In this document: piece after piece, positions 44,001 to 51,774 of the stretch
Position numbering within the stretch: position 1 is the stretch's first letter
Layout: each line of letters starts with the position of its first letter
NCBI GenBank assembly: GCA_947505245.1
Contig: CANNIZ010000026.1
Location: 1-55,955 of the forward strand
From: Pseudomonadota bacterium
GTDB taxonomy: Bacteria; Myxococcota_A; UBA796; GCA-2862545
Direction: 5' to 3'
Length of the DNA stretch: 55,955 nucleotides
Position numbers and translations under genes: made by a program
Notes under the pieces: generated by a model
Told to the model about the DNA's origin: nothing
Databases searched by the model: none
The model's input: the letters and a program-made list of their open reading frames with translations, nothing else

Positions 44001-45406
44001 TCGCGCTCGGGTTCACGAGCGCGAGCCGCGCCCCGCTCGGCGTCGTCGTCGTCGGCGGCATGCTGCTCTCGACCGGGCTTTCGCTGTACGTGACGCCGGT
44101 CGCGTGGGCGATGGTGAGCCGCCTCGCAGGCCGTCGGGTGGTGGCACCCGTCGCTGCGCTGGTGCCGCTCGCGCTGCTCGCGCTGTGGTCCGCGGACGCC
44201 CGCGCCGAGGACCTCACCCTCGCCGACGCGCTCCGCGAGGCGATGACGGGCAGTCCGACGATCGCGGGGGCGGCTGCCGACGCCGACGTCGCGGCAGCCT
44301 CGGTGGGCCTCGCGCGCAGCGGCGTATTGCCGTCGGTCGTCGCTTCGGCCGATGCGTACGAGGGGGCCGACGCGCGTTTCGGGGCGCCGTCGCCAGCGCT
44401 GACCGTGATCACAGGTGTTCGCGCTACGGCACCGCTGCTCGACGCGAGCGGGTGGAAGTCGCTCGAGGCTGCGAAGTCGGTGCGTCTCGCAGGGGACGCG
44501 ACCCGCGACGCGGTGGGCGAGGCCGTGTTGGCGGACGTCGCGGTGCGCTACGTCGCGCTTCAGCGCGCGGATCAGGCCGTCCTCGTGGCGGCCGCGGCGA
44601 TCGCGCGGAGCGAACGACTGCTCGCGATCGCCGAGGATCGCGTGGCGGTCGAGCTCGGCACCCCGCTCGACGCGGCCCGCGCGCGCTACCGGCTCGCGCA
44701 GGATCGCCAGCTCGCGCTCGCGGCGCGAACCGATCGCACCGAGGCCCGCGTGCGGCTCGCGGAGGCGCTCGGTCGGCCGCTCGACGCGGACGTGTCCGCT
44801 GTCCCCGCGACCCCGCTCGTGCCGCTCGCGGAGCTGCCCGCCAGCGCCGCGACGATCGGCTCCCACCCGTCGGTGATGGCCGTCACCGAGGGCCTCGCAG
44901 CGACGACTTCGGTCCGCCAAGCGGCCGCGGTGGCGTGGGTTCCCTCGGTCGATGTGTACGCCACGGGCGGCGTGTTCTACCGCTCCTCGCTCGATGCGCC
45001 TGCGCCGACCTGGTCGGTGGGGGTCACCACCTCCGCGCCGCTGTTCCTCGGCACCGCGCGCGCCTCGGAGCTCGATCGCGCGCGGGCCAGCGAACGGGGC
45101 GCCGAGGCCGACCGCGACGTGGTGTGGCGCTCGGTCGAGGCCGCGCGCGCTGTGGCGGCTGCGGACCTGCAGGACCGCGCCGACGGCGTGTACCTCGCGG
45201 ACGACGGGCGCGCGCTGGCGGCCGCCGAATTGGTGCTCGCCGAGGATCGGTTCGCCACCGGCGCGTCCGACAACGCGGCCGTGGTGGACGCCCAGGCGCG
45301 GCTCGCCGAGGCCGAGCGCACGCTGGTGGACGCGGTCGCGTCGTTCAACCTCGCGGTCGTGGCGTGGTACCGGGCCGAGGGGACGCTGGAGTCGCTCGCG
45401 CGGTGA
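41081..45406 (+). CDS. RND inner-membrane pump fused in frame to a TolC-like outer-membrane factor
   Basis: 1441 residues from GTG 41081. Residues 1-1019 are a complete HAE1-type RND pump: the first helix FVRRPVTTAVMSLLLLLFG, the proton-relay pair Asp404-Asp405 in LVVDDAIVV, FFPIEDRN after helix 7, and a final helical bundle ending near 1015. A hydrophobic signal-peptide-like stretch (about 1020-1042) then ends in ADARA-ED, a good signal peptidase I site. Residues ~1043-1441 are a TolC/OEP domain (LTLADALREA, two repeats of coiled helices, VVDAQARLAEAERTLVDAV). No stop separates the halves. Two in-frame GTGs at 44138 and 44141 could start the TolC part separately. The parts are normally separate genes. 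Confidence 0.9.
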   Translation: MTDFSSVFALFVRRPVTTAVMSLLLLLFGVVALQVLSVRETPQVQAPVVTVSTVWFGADPSLMESDVTEVLERQINGIEGIRTITSTSSEQQSTVTVEFVLGRNLEEAANDVRSRVARARRELPPDVEEPVVEKAEADAQPVVFLRIDSEGKDLVALTEIADTLVRERIQTVAGVSQVQIYGEQVPAIRIDLEPGRLASRKLTIGDLETALAANQVALPAGRVEGLNSEMSVRLVGDLRTVEQFRDMVVAKRGSALIRLGDVADVRAGAENERSAARSDGKPTVTVAVMPQSNANIIEISNEISRRLPRVREDLPEGVGIVIGYDRSQAVRASIEEVVETLVIAFGLVVVVIFAFLRDWRSTLVPALAIPVSLLGTLPFLYFAGFSINVFTLFGLVLAIGLVVDDAIVVLENIVRHIEAGMDPYEASIKGTQEIAFAVIATTLVLVCVFVPVVLTGGTSGRLFVEFGSTVAVSVLISAFVALTLTPMLCARLLVRHEGKGGIVYRTGGAALNGVTWGFERTLGVGMRFPILPLLAALVTLVIGGLSYTQVPREFFPIEDRNLLLVRTLAPEGTSFAYMNARMAELEPALMAAVPERVSVLSRVALGTGNSVGSSNTGMFVLPLVPKSERARSQAQILGAVRKETGAVTAFLAIPIQPATVGRGFGSQFQFVLQNADFNALAAELPKFTQRLREIPGLSAVNADLKLERPELLLVPDRDKAALVDVPIRELARTLQVLAGGREVAQFKKGTRQYPVIASLAPEFRASPQDLLDVSIRTRTGQMVTLGNLLASSEGSAAASRFHYERSPSATISANLDGITLGEALERAQKMADDTLPDGFRTAYAGESKEFSESNAALSVVLLLAVALVYLVLAAQFDSFVDPLAILIGAPLALAAAVFSLWVTGTTLSFFSQVGLILLVGLITKNGILIVEVGRQMREHDPSLDPWVAADRAARLRFRPILMTSVATIGGALPIALGFTSASRAPLGVVVVGGMLLSTGLSLYVTPVAWAMVSRLAGRRVVAPVAALVPLALLALWSADARAEDLTLADALREAMTGSPTIAGAAADADVAAASVGLARSGVLPSVVASADAYEGADARFGAPSPALTVITGVRATAPLLDASGWKSLEAAKSVRLAGDATRDAVGEAVLADVAVRYVALQRADQAVLVAAAAIARSERLLAIAEDRVAVELGTPLDAARARYRLAQDRQLALAARTDRTEARVRLAEALGRPLDADVSAVPATPLVPLAELPASAATIGSHPSVMAVTEGLAATTSVRQAAAVAWVPSVDVYATGGVFYRSSLDAPAPTWSVGVTTSAPLFLGTARASELDRARASERGAEADRDVVWRSVEAARAVAAADLQDRADGVYLADDGRALAAAELVLAEDRFATGASDNAAVVDAQARLAEAERTLVDAVASFNLAVVAWYRAEGTLESLAR

Positions 45407-47218
45407 TCAGCCTGCGTCGCACGGGAAGACATCGAGTCGAATCGTGTTGTCCGACTCGTCGCACTCGCGCACCACATCCGCCGCGTCGACCTCGATCACG
45501 AGCCCGTCGCCGAAGGCATCGCGGGCCACCGGGAACGGGCCCACGCTTGTGACCGCGCCGGCGTCGAGCCCGTCGACCGCGATCCGCCCGATCTCGACGC
45601 GGTCGGTGCCGTGGATCGCGCGGACCGTGACGTCGAACGCGAACGCGCGGTTGCTGCCGTCGTTGGTCACAGGCACCCACAGGTCGATCGTGTCGTCGGT
45701 ACACGCGATCGTGCAGGCGTCCGGGCGCCCAACACCTAGATCGGCCTGCGCGAGGCCCGACGGGCTCTGCGAGTTGCCCGCGCGGAAGCTGTTCCACGAG
45801 GTCCAGCTCTGCTCGGGGTCGGCCGGCACCGTCCCGTCGTCGTTCACGTTCGTGATCGCGTAGGCGCCCTGGTTCCACACGGGTCGCGCGGGCGCCCAGG
45901 AGTCCGCGGCGTCGCCGATCGCGGTGATGCCGTGGCTTCCGCTGTACGCGTAGTCGTTGCTCGCGAGCACGATCTCCGTGCTCCCGTCGTGGTCGACGTC
46001 GACGATCAGCGGATACTCGAACAGCGTGCCCGAGGAGTGCTCGTCGTACTGCATCTCCACCGCGCCGGTGGCGCCATCGTAGACCCACAGCGTGTGCTCG
46101 TCGGCGTACACGACCTCGGCCGCACCGTCGCCTTCGAAGTCGAACACGCTGCTTCCGGTGACGTTGCTCGAGAAGTCCGACACGGGCGCGCGCCAGCGCT
46201 CGCTGCCGTCGCTCTCGAACACCTGGTAGAAGCTCGCCCCGGCGACGCCGATCTCGGGCGCGCCGTCACCGTCGAAGTCGGCCACGGTCGGCGGGCCGCC
46301 GGTGCCGTCGGCGAGGGCGACGTTCCACACGAGCGCGCCCGTGAGTCCGTCGTTCGCGAGCACGTGGCCCCCGGCGACGCGGATCACCTCGGGGTCGCCG
46401 TCGAGGTCGAGGTCGGCCATCGCGGGCAGGCCGTCTGCGCCGCCGTCGTCCCACAGCACCGTCCCGTCAGCGCGGTACGCCGTGCGGCCCGTCACGAGCT
46501 CTTGCTCGCCGTCGCCGTCGAGGTCGGCGCCGAACGAGAGGAACGCGCCGTACGCCCCGCCCCCGTTGCCCAACGCGCCGGTGAACCGCGGCGCTCCGTG
46601 TGCGTCCACGATCGAGGCGCCGTAGATCACCTCGGAGATGCTGTCACCGTCGACGTCTGCGGCCGCGGGGCTGCCGTACGTCGACGTCGGGATCGCCGCC
46701 GACCATTCGAACGTCCCGTCCGCGCGTACTGCCAACAACCCGTCGACGGCGCTCACGACCACGCTCGGGACGCCGTCCCCGTCGAGGTCCGCGACCAACA
46801 CGCCCGACGACGAGTAGGGCTGGTGTCCGTTCGCGTCGATCACGCTCCACAGCTGGCGCCCGTCGGCTCCGGAGATGGCCACCAGCGCGCCGGGTGAGGT
46901 GTAGGCGCCGCCGGCGAACGCGGTGAACACGACGTCGGGAACGTCGCTGTCGTCGATGTCGCCGTCGCCGTCGTCGTCGGTGAGGTTCGCGACCGCCGGC
47001 GTCGACATCACCTGCTCGTAGCCGGGGTGCGTAGCGTTCGTCGTCCACTTCCACTCCACCACGGGCGTGAACGTGCCGATCTCGGGTTCACCTGCGCACT
47101 CGGGGTGCAGCGGAACGGTGCCGTCGGGAGCGCCTTCCTGAGCGCACGTCGGGACCTCGACGTCCACGCTCTGTGCGAAGTCATACTCGGTACAAGCAAA
47201 TGAAAATGCGAACCACAT
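45407..47218 (-). CDS. FG-GAP/VCBS beta-propeller protein with CARDB-like C-terminus
   Basis: 603 residues from ATG 47218 (GGGGAG upstream). A very short hydrophobic start ends in FAC, possibly a minimal lipoprotein signal. Seven or so FG-GAP repeats follow, with the calcium-binding signature DLDGDGVP, DVDGDSIS, DLDGDGEQ, DFDGDGAPE and DVDHDGSTE, forming an integrin-like propeller (about 60-430). The C-terminal ~100 residues are CARDB-like (IDLWVPVTNDGSNRAFAFDV, ECDESDNTIRLDVFPC). Such proteins are surface-exposed adhesins or scaffolds, abundant in Myxococcota. Its stop abuts the RND gene stop (TGATCA). It is divergent from the aminotransferase. Confidence 0.87.
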   Translation of the reverse strand: MWFAFSFACTEYDFAQSVDVEVPTCAQEGAPDGTVPLHPECAGEPEIGTFTPVVEWKWTTNATHPGYEQVMSTPAVANLTDDDGDGDIDDSDVPDVVFTAFAGGAYTSPGALVAISGADGRQLWSVIDANGHQPYSSSGVLVADLDGDGVPSVVVSAVDGLLAVRADGTFEWSAAIPTSTYGSPAAADVDGDSISEVIYGASIVDAHGAPRFTGALGNGGGAYGAFLSFGADLDGDGEQELVTGRTAYRADGTVLWDDGGADGLPAMADLDLDGDPEVIRVAGGHVLANDGLTGALVWNVALADGTGGPPTVADFDGDGAPEIGVAGASFYQVFESDGSERWRAPVSDFSSNVTGSSVFDFEGDGAAEVVYADEHTLWVYDGATGAVEMQYDEHSSGTLFEYPLIVDVDHDGSTEIVLASNDYAYSGSHGITAIGDAADSWAPARPVWNQGAYAITNVNDDGTVPADPEQSWTSWNSFRAGNSQSPSGLAQADLGVGRPDACTIACTDDTIDLWVPVTNDGSNRAFAFDVTVRAIHGTDRVEIGRIAVDGLDAGAVTSVGPFPVARDAFGDGLVIEVDAADVVRECDESDNTIRLDVFPCDAG

Positions 47219-47384
47219 GTCGAGCTCCCCGCAGAGGCGGTGGTGGTCGAGTTTGCAGAACCCGTGCCCGGCGAAAACAGAGGTCCGTGGCTCGGCGTAC
47301 CGCGCGATGCGGCAGTTTTGGCGCAGGGTCGTGCCCGCGTGATCGCGGATCGGTTACGCGTGCAGTCCCCCCAGGGAGCGCTTG

Positions 47385-48698
47385 ATGGCCCGCCGTCCTC
47401 TGATCCGTACTGAGCTGCCCGGCCCCAAAGCGAAGGCCATCGTCGAGGAAGGGGAAGCCTGGACCTCGCCGTCGTACACGCGCGACTACCCCCTCGTCGC
47501 CGCAAAGGGCGAGGGTGCCTGGATTATCGACCCCGACGGGAACGAGTTCCTCGACATGACGGCCGGCATCGCGGTCACGTCGACGGGCCACTGCCACCCC
47601 GAGATCGTGAAGGTCATCCAGGACCAGGCCGCGAACCTGATCCATATGTCGGGGACGGACTTCTACTACCCGGTGCAGGGCGCGCTGGCGCGGGAGCTCG
47701 CGAAGCGCGTCCCCATCAAGGGCGGCGACGTGCGCGTGTACTTCGGCAACTCCGGCACGGAGGCCAATGAGGCGGCGATGAAGCTCGCCCGCTGGTACAC
47801 GGGCCGCCCGAACTTCATCGCGTTCCTCGGCGCGTTCCACGGCCGCACGATGGGCGCCTTGTCGCTCACGGCGAGCAAGCCGCGCCAGAAGGAGCGGTTC
47901 GCCCCGTTCGTCCCCGGTGTGTACCACGCGTACTACCCGGACGCGTACCGCGAGGGGTCCGCTGAGGTCGCGCTCAAGCGCGCCATCGCGACGCTGGACG
48001 ATCTGTTCGCTACGGTGCTGCCTGCGGAAGAAGTCGCGGGCATCTTCGTCGAGCCGATTCAGGGGGAAGGCGGCTACGTGTTGCCGCCCGACGCGTTCCT
48101 GAAGCACCTGCGCGCGCTTTGCGACAAGCACGGCATGTTGCTGATCTTCGACGAGGTCCAGTCCGGCATGGGCCGCACCGGCAAGCTGTGGGCGTGTGAA
48201 CACTCCGGTGTGCAGCCTGACATCCTCACGTCGGCGAAGGGCATCGCTTCCGGTCTGCCGCTGTCGGCGATGTTCGCCACGTCCAAGGTCATGTCGTGGC
48301 CGCCCGGCGCCCACGCTTCCACGTTCGGCGGCAACCCGATCGCGTGCGCGACCGCGCTCAAGACGATCGAATTGCTCGAGCGCGAGTACATCGCGAACGC
48401 CGCGAAGGTCGGCGCGTTCATGCTCGAGCGGCTGAAGCAGAAGGTCGGCCACCTGCCGATGGTCGGCGATGTTCGTGGCCGCGGGCTGATGATCGGCGTC
48501 GAGATCGTCCTCGACAAGACCACCCGCGCGCGAAACCCGGACCTGCGCAATCAGCTCGTCATGGACGCGTTCGCGAAGGGCCTGTTGATCCTGGGTGCCG
48601 GCCGCAACACCATCCGCTTCTGTCCATCCCTTACCGTCACCGAAGACGAGGCCGCGGTCGCGGTCGACGTGTTCGCTGAGCTGCTGGAGTCCCGATGA
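47385..48698 (+). CDS. gabT: Class III PLP aminotransferase, probable 4-aminobutyrate/5-aminovalerate type
   Basis: 437 residues from ATG 47385 (GGGAG at 6 bases; a TTG 3 bases earlier is the only rival). The PLP Lys285 lies in TSAKGIASGLP. YFGNSGTEANEAAMKLAR binds the cofactor phosphate, EPIQGEGGY and FDEVQSGMGRTG complete the ring contacts, and TFGGNPIACA closes the site. The stop overlaps the glutaryl-CoA dehydrogenase start by 4 bases. That pairing suggests the substrate is 5-aminovalerate or another omega-amino acid feeding glutarate, although GABA or ornithine cannot be excluded. The gene symbol reflects the family and is not proof of substrate. Confidence 0.88.
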   Translation: MARRPLIRTELPGPKAKAIVEEGEAWTSPSYTRDYPLVAAKGEGAWIIDPDGNEFLDMTAGIAVTSTGHCHPEIVKVIQDQAANLIHMSGTDFYYPVQGALARELAKRVPIKGGDVRVYFGNSGTEANEAAMKLARWYTGRPNFIAFLGAFHGRTMGALSLTASKPRQKERFAPFVPGVYHAYYPDAYREGSAEVALKRAIATLDDLFATVLPAEEVAGIFVEPIQGEGGYVLPPDAFLKHLRALCDKHGMLLIFDEVQSGMGRTGKLWACEHSGVQPDILTSAKGIASGLPLSAMFATSKVMSWPPGAHASTFGGNPIACATALKTIELLEREYIANAAKVGAFMLERLKQKVGHLPMVGDVRGRGLMIGVEIVLDKTTRARNPDLRNQLVMDAFAKGLLILGAGRNTIRFCPSLTVTEDEAAVAVDVFAELLESR

Positions 48699-49861
48699 GC
48701 AAGTTCGAAGGTGTCGACTTCTACCGCATCGACGACCTCCTCTCTGACGAGGAGAAGGCGATCCGCGACTCCGTCCGCGCGTGGGTCGACGACAAGGTCA
48801 TCCCCATCATCGAAGGTCACTACCAGGCCGGAACGTTCCCCAAAGAGCTCGTCAAGCAGATGGGCGAGATGGGCTTCCTCGGCGCCAACCTGCACGGCTA
48901 CGGCTGCGCGGGCCTGAACAACGTGATGTACGGGCTCATCTGTCAGGAGCTCGAGCGCGGTGACTCCGGCGTGCGCAGCTTCTGCAGCGTGCAGGGCAGC
49001 CTCGTCATGTTCCCGATCCACGCCTACGGCACCGAAGAGATCAAGCAGAAGTGGCTCCCGCTCCTCGCGTCCGGCGAAGCCATCGGCTGCTTCGGCCTCA
49101 CCGAGCCCGACTTCGGCAGCAACCCGGGCGGCATGATCACCACCGCGGTCGACAAGGGCGATCACTACGTGCTCAACGGCGCCAAGATGTGGATCACCAA
49201 CGGCACCGTCGCGGACGTGGCCGTCGTGTGGGCCAAGCTCGACGGAGAGATCCGCGGGTTCGTCGTCGAAAAGGGCATGCCGGGCTTCTCGGCCCCCGAG
49301 ATGAAGGGCAAGCACAGCCTGCGCGCGTCGATCACGAGCGAGCTCGTGCTCCAGGACGTCGCGGTGCCCAAGGGCCACATGTTGCCCGGCGTGAAGGGCC
49401 TCAAGGGCCCGTTCTCGTGCCTGAACAACGCGCGCTACGGCATCGCGTGGGGGGCGATCGGCGCGGCCATGGCCTGCTACGACAGCAGCCGCGACTACAG
49501 CCTTTCGCGCATCCAGTTCAACCGTCCAATCGCGGGCTTCCAGCTCGTGCAGAACAAGCTCGCGTGGATGCTCCGCGAGATCACCAAAGGCCAGCTGCTC
49601 GCGTGGCGCCTGGGCCGGATGAAGGACGCGAAGACGCTCATCCCCGAGCAGATCAGCCTCGCCAAGATGAACAACGTCGACATCGCGCTACAGATCGCGC
49701 GCGTCGCCCGCGACATTCACGGTGCCAACGGCATCCTCTCCGAGTACCCGATCATGCGGCACTCGCAGAACCTCGAGTCCGTCATCACGTATGAAGGCAC
49801 GCACGACATCCACAACCTCATCCTCGGCCGCTGGATCACGGGCATCCAGGCGTTCGAGTAG
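48695..49861 (+). CDS. gcdH: Glutaryl-CoA dehydrogenase
   Basis: 388 residues. Acyl-CoA dehydrogenase fold with FAD motifs (CFGLTEPDFGSNPGGM, KMWITNGTVADV) and the glutaryl-CoA hallmark TYEGTHDIHNLILGR; Glu367 in that motif is the expected catalytic base. It oxidises and decarboxylates glutaryl-CoA to crotonyl-CoA, the last specific step of lysine, hydroxylysine and tryptophan breakdown. It is translationally coupled to the aminotransferase. No glutarate-CoA ligase or transferase is in the window. Start ATG with CTGGAG upstream. Confidence 0.95.
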   Translation: MSKFEGVDFYRIDDLLSDEEKAIRDSVRAWVDDKVIPIIEGHYQAGTFPKELVKQMGEMGFLGANLHGYGCAGLNNVMYGLICQELERGDSGVRSFCSVQGSLVMFPIHAYGTEEIKQKWLPLLASGEAIGCFGLTEPDFGSNPGGMITTAVDKGDHYVLNGAKMWITNGTVADVAVVWAKLDGEIRGFVVEKGMPGFSAPEMKGKHSLRASITSELVLQDVAVPKGHMLPGVKGLKGPFSCLNNARYGIAWGAIGAAMACYDSSRDYSLSRIQFNRPIAGFQLVQNKLAWMLREITKGQLLAWRLGRMKDAKTLIPEQISLAKMNNVDIALQIARVARDIHGANGILSEYPIMRHSQNLESVITYEGTHDIHNLILGRWITGIQAFE

Positions 49862-49879
49862 GGGCTGCGAGGCGCGCCG

Positions 49880-50770
49880 CTACGCGGTGGCGCGCAGCAA
49901 CAATACGGGCCGGGCGCACTTCGGGATGATGCGCTCGGCGACCGAGCCCACCATCAGCCGCTCCATGCCGGTGCGCGCGTGGGTGGCGACCATGACGAGA
50001 TCGTAGGCATCGGCCAGCTCGCACAACATGTCGGACGGCTCGCCCTCTTCGACGCGCGGGTTTCCGCGCCGGGTCGCGGGCACGCGCCTGAGCAGGTCCT
50101 GCAGCGTGGTGACGTCGCGGTCGCGAAGCGTCTCCCACTCCTGATCGAGGCGCTGCCGCACCTCGGGGTCGAGCACGTACGGGACGTGCAGGCGCTCGTG
50201 ATCGACGTGCACGAGATCGAGCGCGAGCCCGAGGCGATCCGCCCACCGTGCGGCCTCGTCGAGCCCGACGCCGGCGTCCTGGGCGCGAAGGTTGACGCCG
50301 AACAGCGCGCGCCCGGTGGGAGCGGCCGGGTTCGCGCCGCCCGGGATGACGAGCACGGGCACATCGACGGTGCGGGCGACCTTCGCCGCGACCGACCCGA
50401 GCAACAGGCGGTCGAGCGCGCCGCGCCGACGGCCCGCGAGCGCGATGAGCGAGGCGTTCTTCGCCTGGTCGGCCAGGACCGTGGCGGGTTTCCCCTCTTC
50501 GATCGAGAAGCCTCCGCGCATGGACTCGGGGAGCTTGCGGTGCAGGGCGTCCAATTGCAGGCGATCCGTGGCGCGCGACTCGTTTGCGAATTTTGCGAGC
50601 GCCTCGCGCGAGAGTGGATCGGTGATCCACGACGGCGCGCCACCGGGCGTCGCGACGTACACGAGGTCGACCGTGGGGGGCTCGGCGGCCCGCGCGGCGA
50701 GCGCGACCAGACCTGCGACGACGTTCCCCGCCTCTTCGTCCTCCAGATTCACACCGGCAACCCAGCGCAT
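49880..50770 (-). CDS. Tandem universal stress protein
   Basis: 296 residues with two UspA domains (about 1-150 and 160-296). Each ends with the nucleotide-loop pattern: RRRGALDRLLLGSVAAKV in the first, and HARTGMERLMVGSVAERI in the second, so both may bind ATP. Tandem USPs act as stress-linked adaptors or nucleotide sensors in the cytoplasm. The start is set at ATG 50770 with GGAGGG just upstream; a GTG 27 bases earlier is possible. It is convergent with gcdH and divergent from the membrane protein at 50842. Confidence 0.88.
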   Translation of the reverse strand: MRWVAGVNLEDEEAGNVVAGLVALAARAAEPPTVDLVYVATPGGAPSWITDPLSREALAKFANESRATDRLQLDALHRKLPESMRGGFSIEEGKPATVLADQAKNASLIALAGRRRGALDRLLLGSVAAKVARTVDVPVLVIPGGANPAAPTGRALFGVNLRAQDAGVGLDEAARWADRLGLALDLVHVDHERLHVPYVLDPEVRQRLDQEWETLRDRDVTTLQDLLRRVPATRRGNPRVEEGEPSDMLCELADAYDLVMVATHARTGMERLMVGSVAERIIPKCARPVLLLRATA

Positions 50771-50841
50771 GCACCCTCCGCTCGCACGTTCTAACACCGG
50801 GCGGACCGGGTTCGCGCGGGGTAGTCGTGCGAGGGGGACGA

Positions 50842-51762
50842 ATGGCCGCCGACGACGTTTGGACGGGGACGGACGCGCCGGAGTTCGCGGTGCATGCGGG
50901 GGAGGGCGTGCACCCGAACCAGGCCTATTCGATCGACGTCGTGGTGCGGAGCGGCTTGGCCTTCGTCGCCGAGGTTCCGTCGGTGGCGCTCGCGGCCGGC
51001 GGGGCGCTCGCGTTCACCGCGCTGTTGCCGATGGTGTTCGCGCTGGCGAGCAACGCGCTGCAGATCTACGGGCAGCGGTCCGGCGCGCCGGCGTTGTTCG
51101 TGGTCGCCCTCGCGCTGAGTTTTCTGCAGATCTTCGTTTCGTTTGCCGGCATGCCGTTCTTCTTCCTGTTTCGGGCGGGCCTGGGCACCATCGCCGCGCG
51201 GCACATTCGCGGCGAGAGCGTGGCGATCGCGGATGTGTACCGTCACGTCGCCCCCGCGGTGCGCCTCGCGCTGTACACGTTCCTCGTCGGGCTCGTATCG
51301 TCTGCCGCCAACCTGGTGATCGTGGTGCCGCTGGTGGTGGCGGTGATCGCCGCTTCCTACGCGCTCGCAGGCGACCTCCCCGGCACCGTCACCTACGCGA
51401 CGATCGGGGTGCTCGGGCTCGTGCTCCCCGCGCTGGTGTTGATCGCCACGTCGGTGGGCGTGTTCACGCTCGGCGGGCAGGCAGCTTCGGTCGTCGAAGA
51501 GTGGCCACCCGGCGCCCTGAAGGCCGCCTATGACATCGGTCGGAACGCGCCGGTGACGATGTTGATCACGGTCGTCGCGATCGTGGTCGCGAACCTGCTC
51601 TCCCTGTTGTCGGTGGGCTGCCTCGTAGGCGTCGCGCTCGTGCCGGCCTGCTACGCGGTCTTTGAGGGCGGGCTCATGGCCTCTTACCTGCTGTATTCGC
51701 GGCCGGAGAGCGAGACGTCCACGTGGGAATTCTTCAAGCGGAACCCGCCGCCGTTCTTTTAG
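50842..51762 (+). CDS. Polytopic membrane protein of unknown function
   Basis: 306 residues. A 35-residue soluble start is followed by about six membrane helices (for example LAFVAEVPSVALAAGGALAF, FVVALALSFLQIFVSFAGM, LVIVVPLVVAVIAASYAL, VLPALVLIATSVGVFTL, VTMLITVVAIVVANLLSLL). A short amphipathic stretch (RGESVAIADVYRHVAPAVR) lies between helices and is typical of bacterial DUF975/glycerophosphodiesterase-type membrane domains, but I cannot assign the family firmly. GAGGGGG precedes the ATG. The stop is 12 bases from the convergent acyltransferase. Confidence 0.75.
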   Translation: MAADDVWTGTDAPEFAVHAGEGVHPNQAYSIDVVVRSGLAFVAEVPSVALAAGGALAFTALLPMVFALASNALQIYGQRSGAPALFVVALALSFLQIFVSFAGMPFFFLFRAGLGTIAARHIRGESVAIADVYRHVAPAVRLALYTFLVGLVSSAANLVIVVPLVVAVIAASYALAGDLPGTVTYATIGVLGLVLPALVLIATSVGVFTLGGQAASVVEEWPPGALKAAYDIGRNAPVTMLITVVAIVVANLLSLLSVGCLVGVALVPACYAVFEGGLMASYLLYSRPESETSTWEFFKRNPPPFF

Positions 51763-51774
51763 GTCGCCGATGAA

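Noticed and set aside
44138..45406. TolC part annotated as a separate gene from GTG 44138
   Set aside because: No stop separates it from the pump and the upstream Shine-Dalgarno is weak, so the continuous frame is reported; internal initiation is kept as an alternative in the finding.
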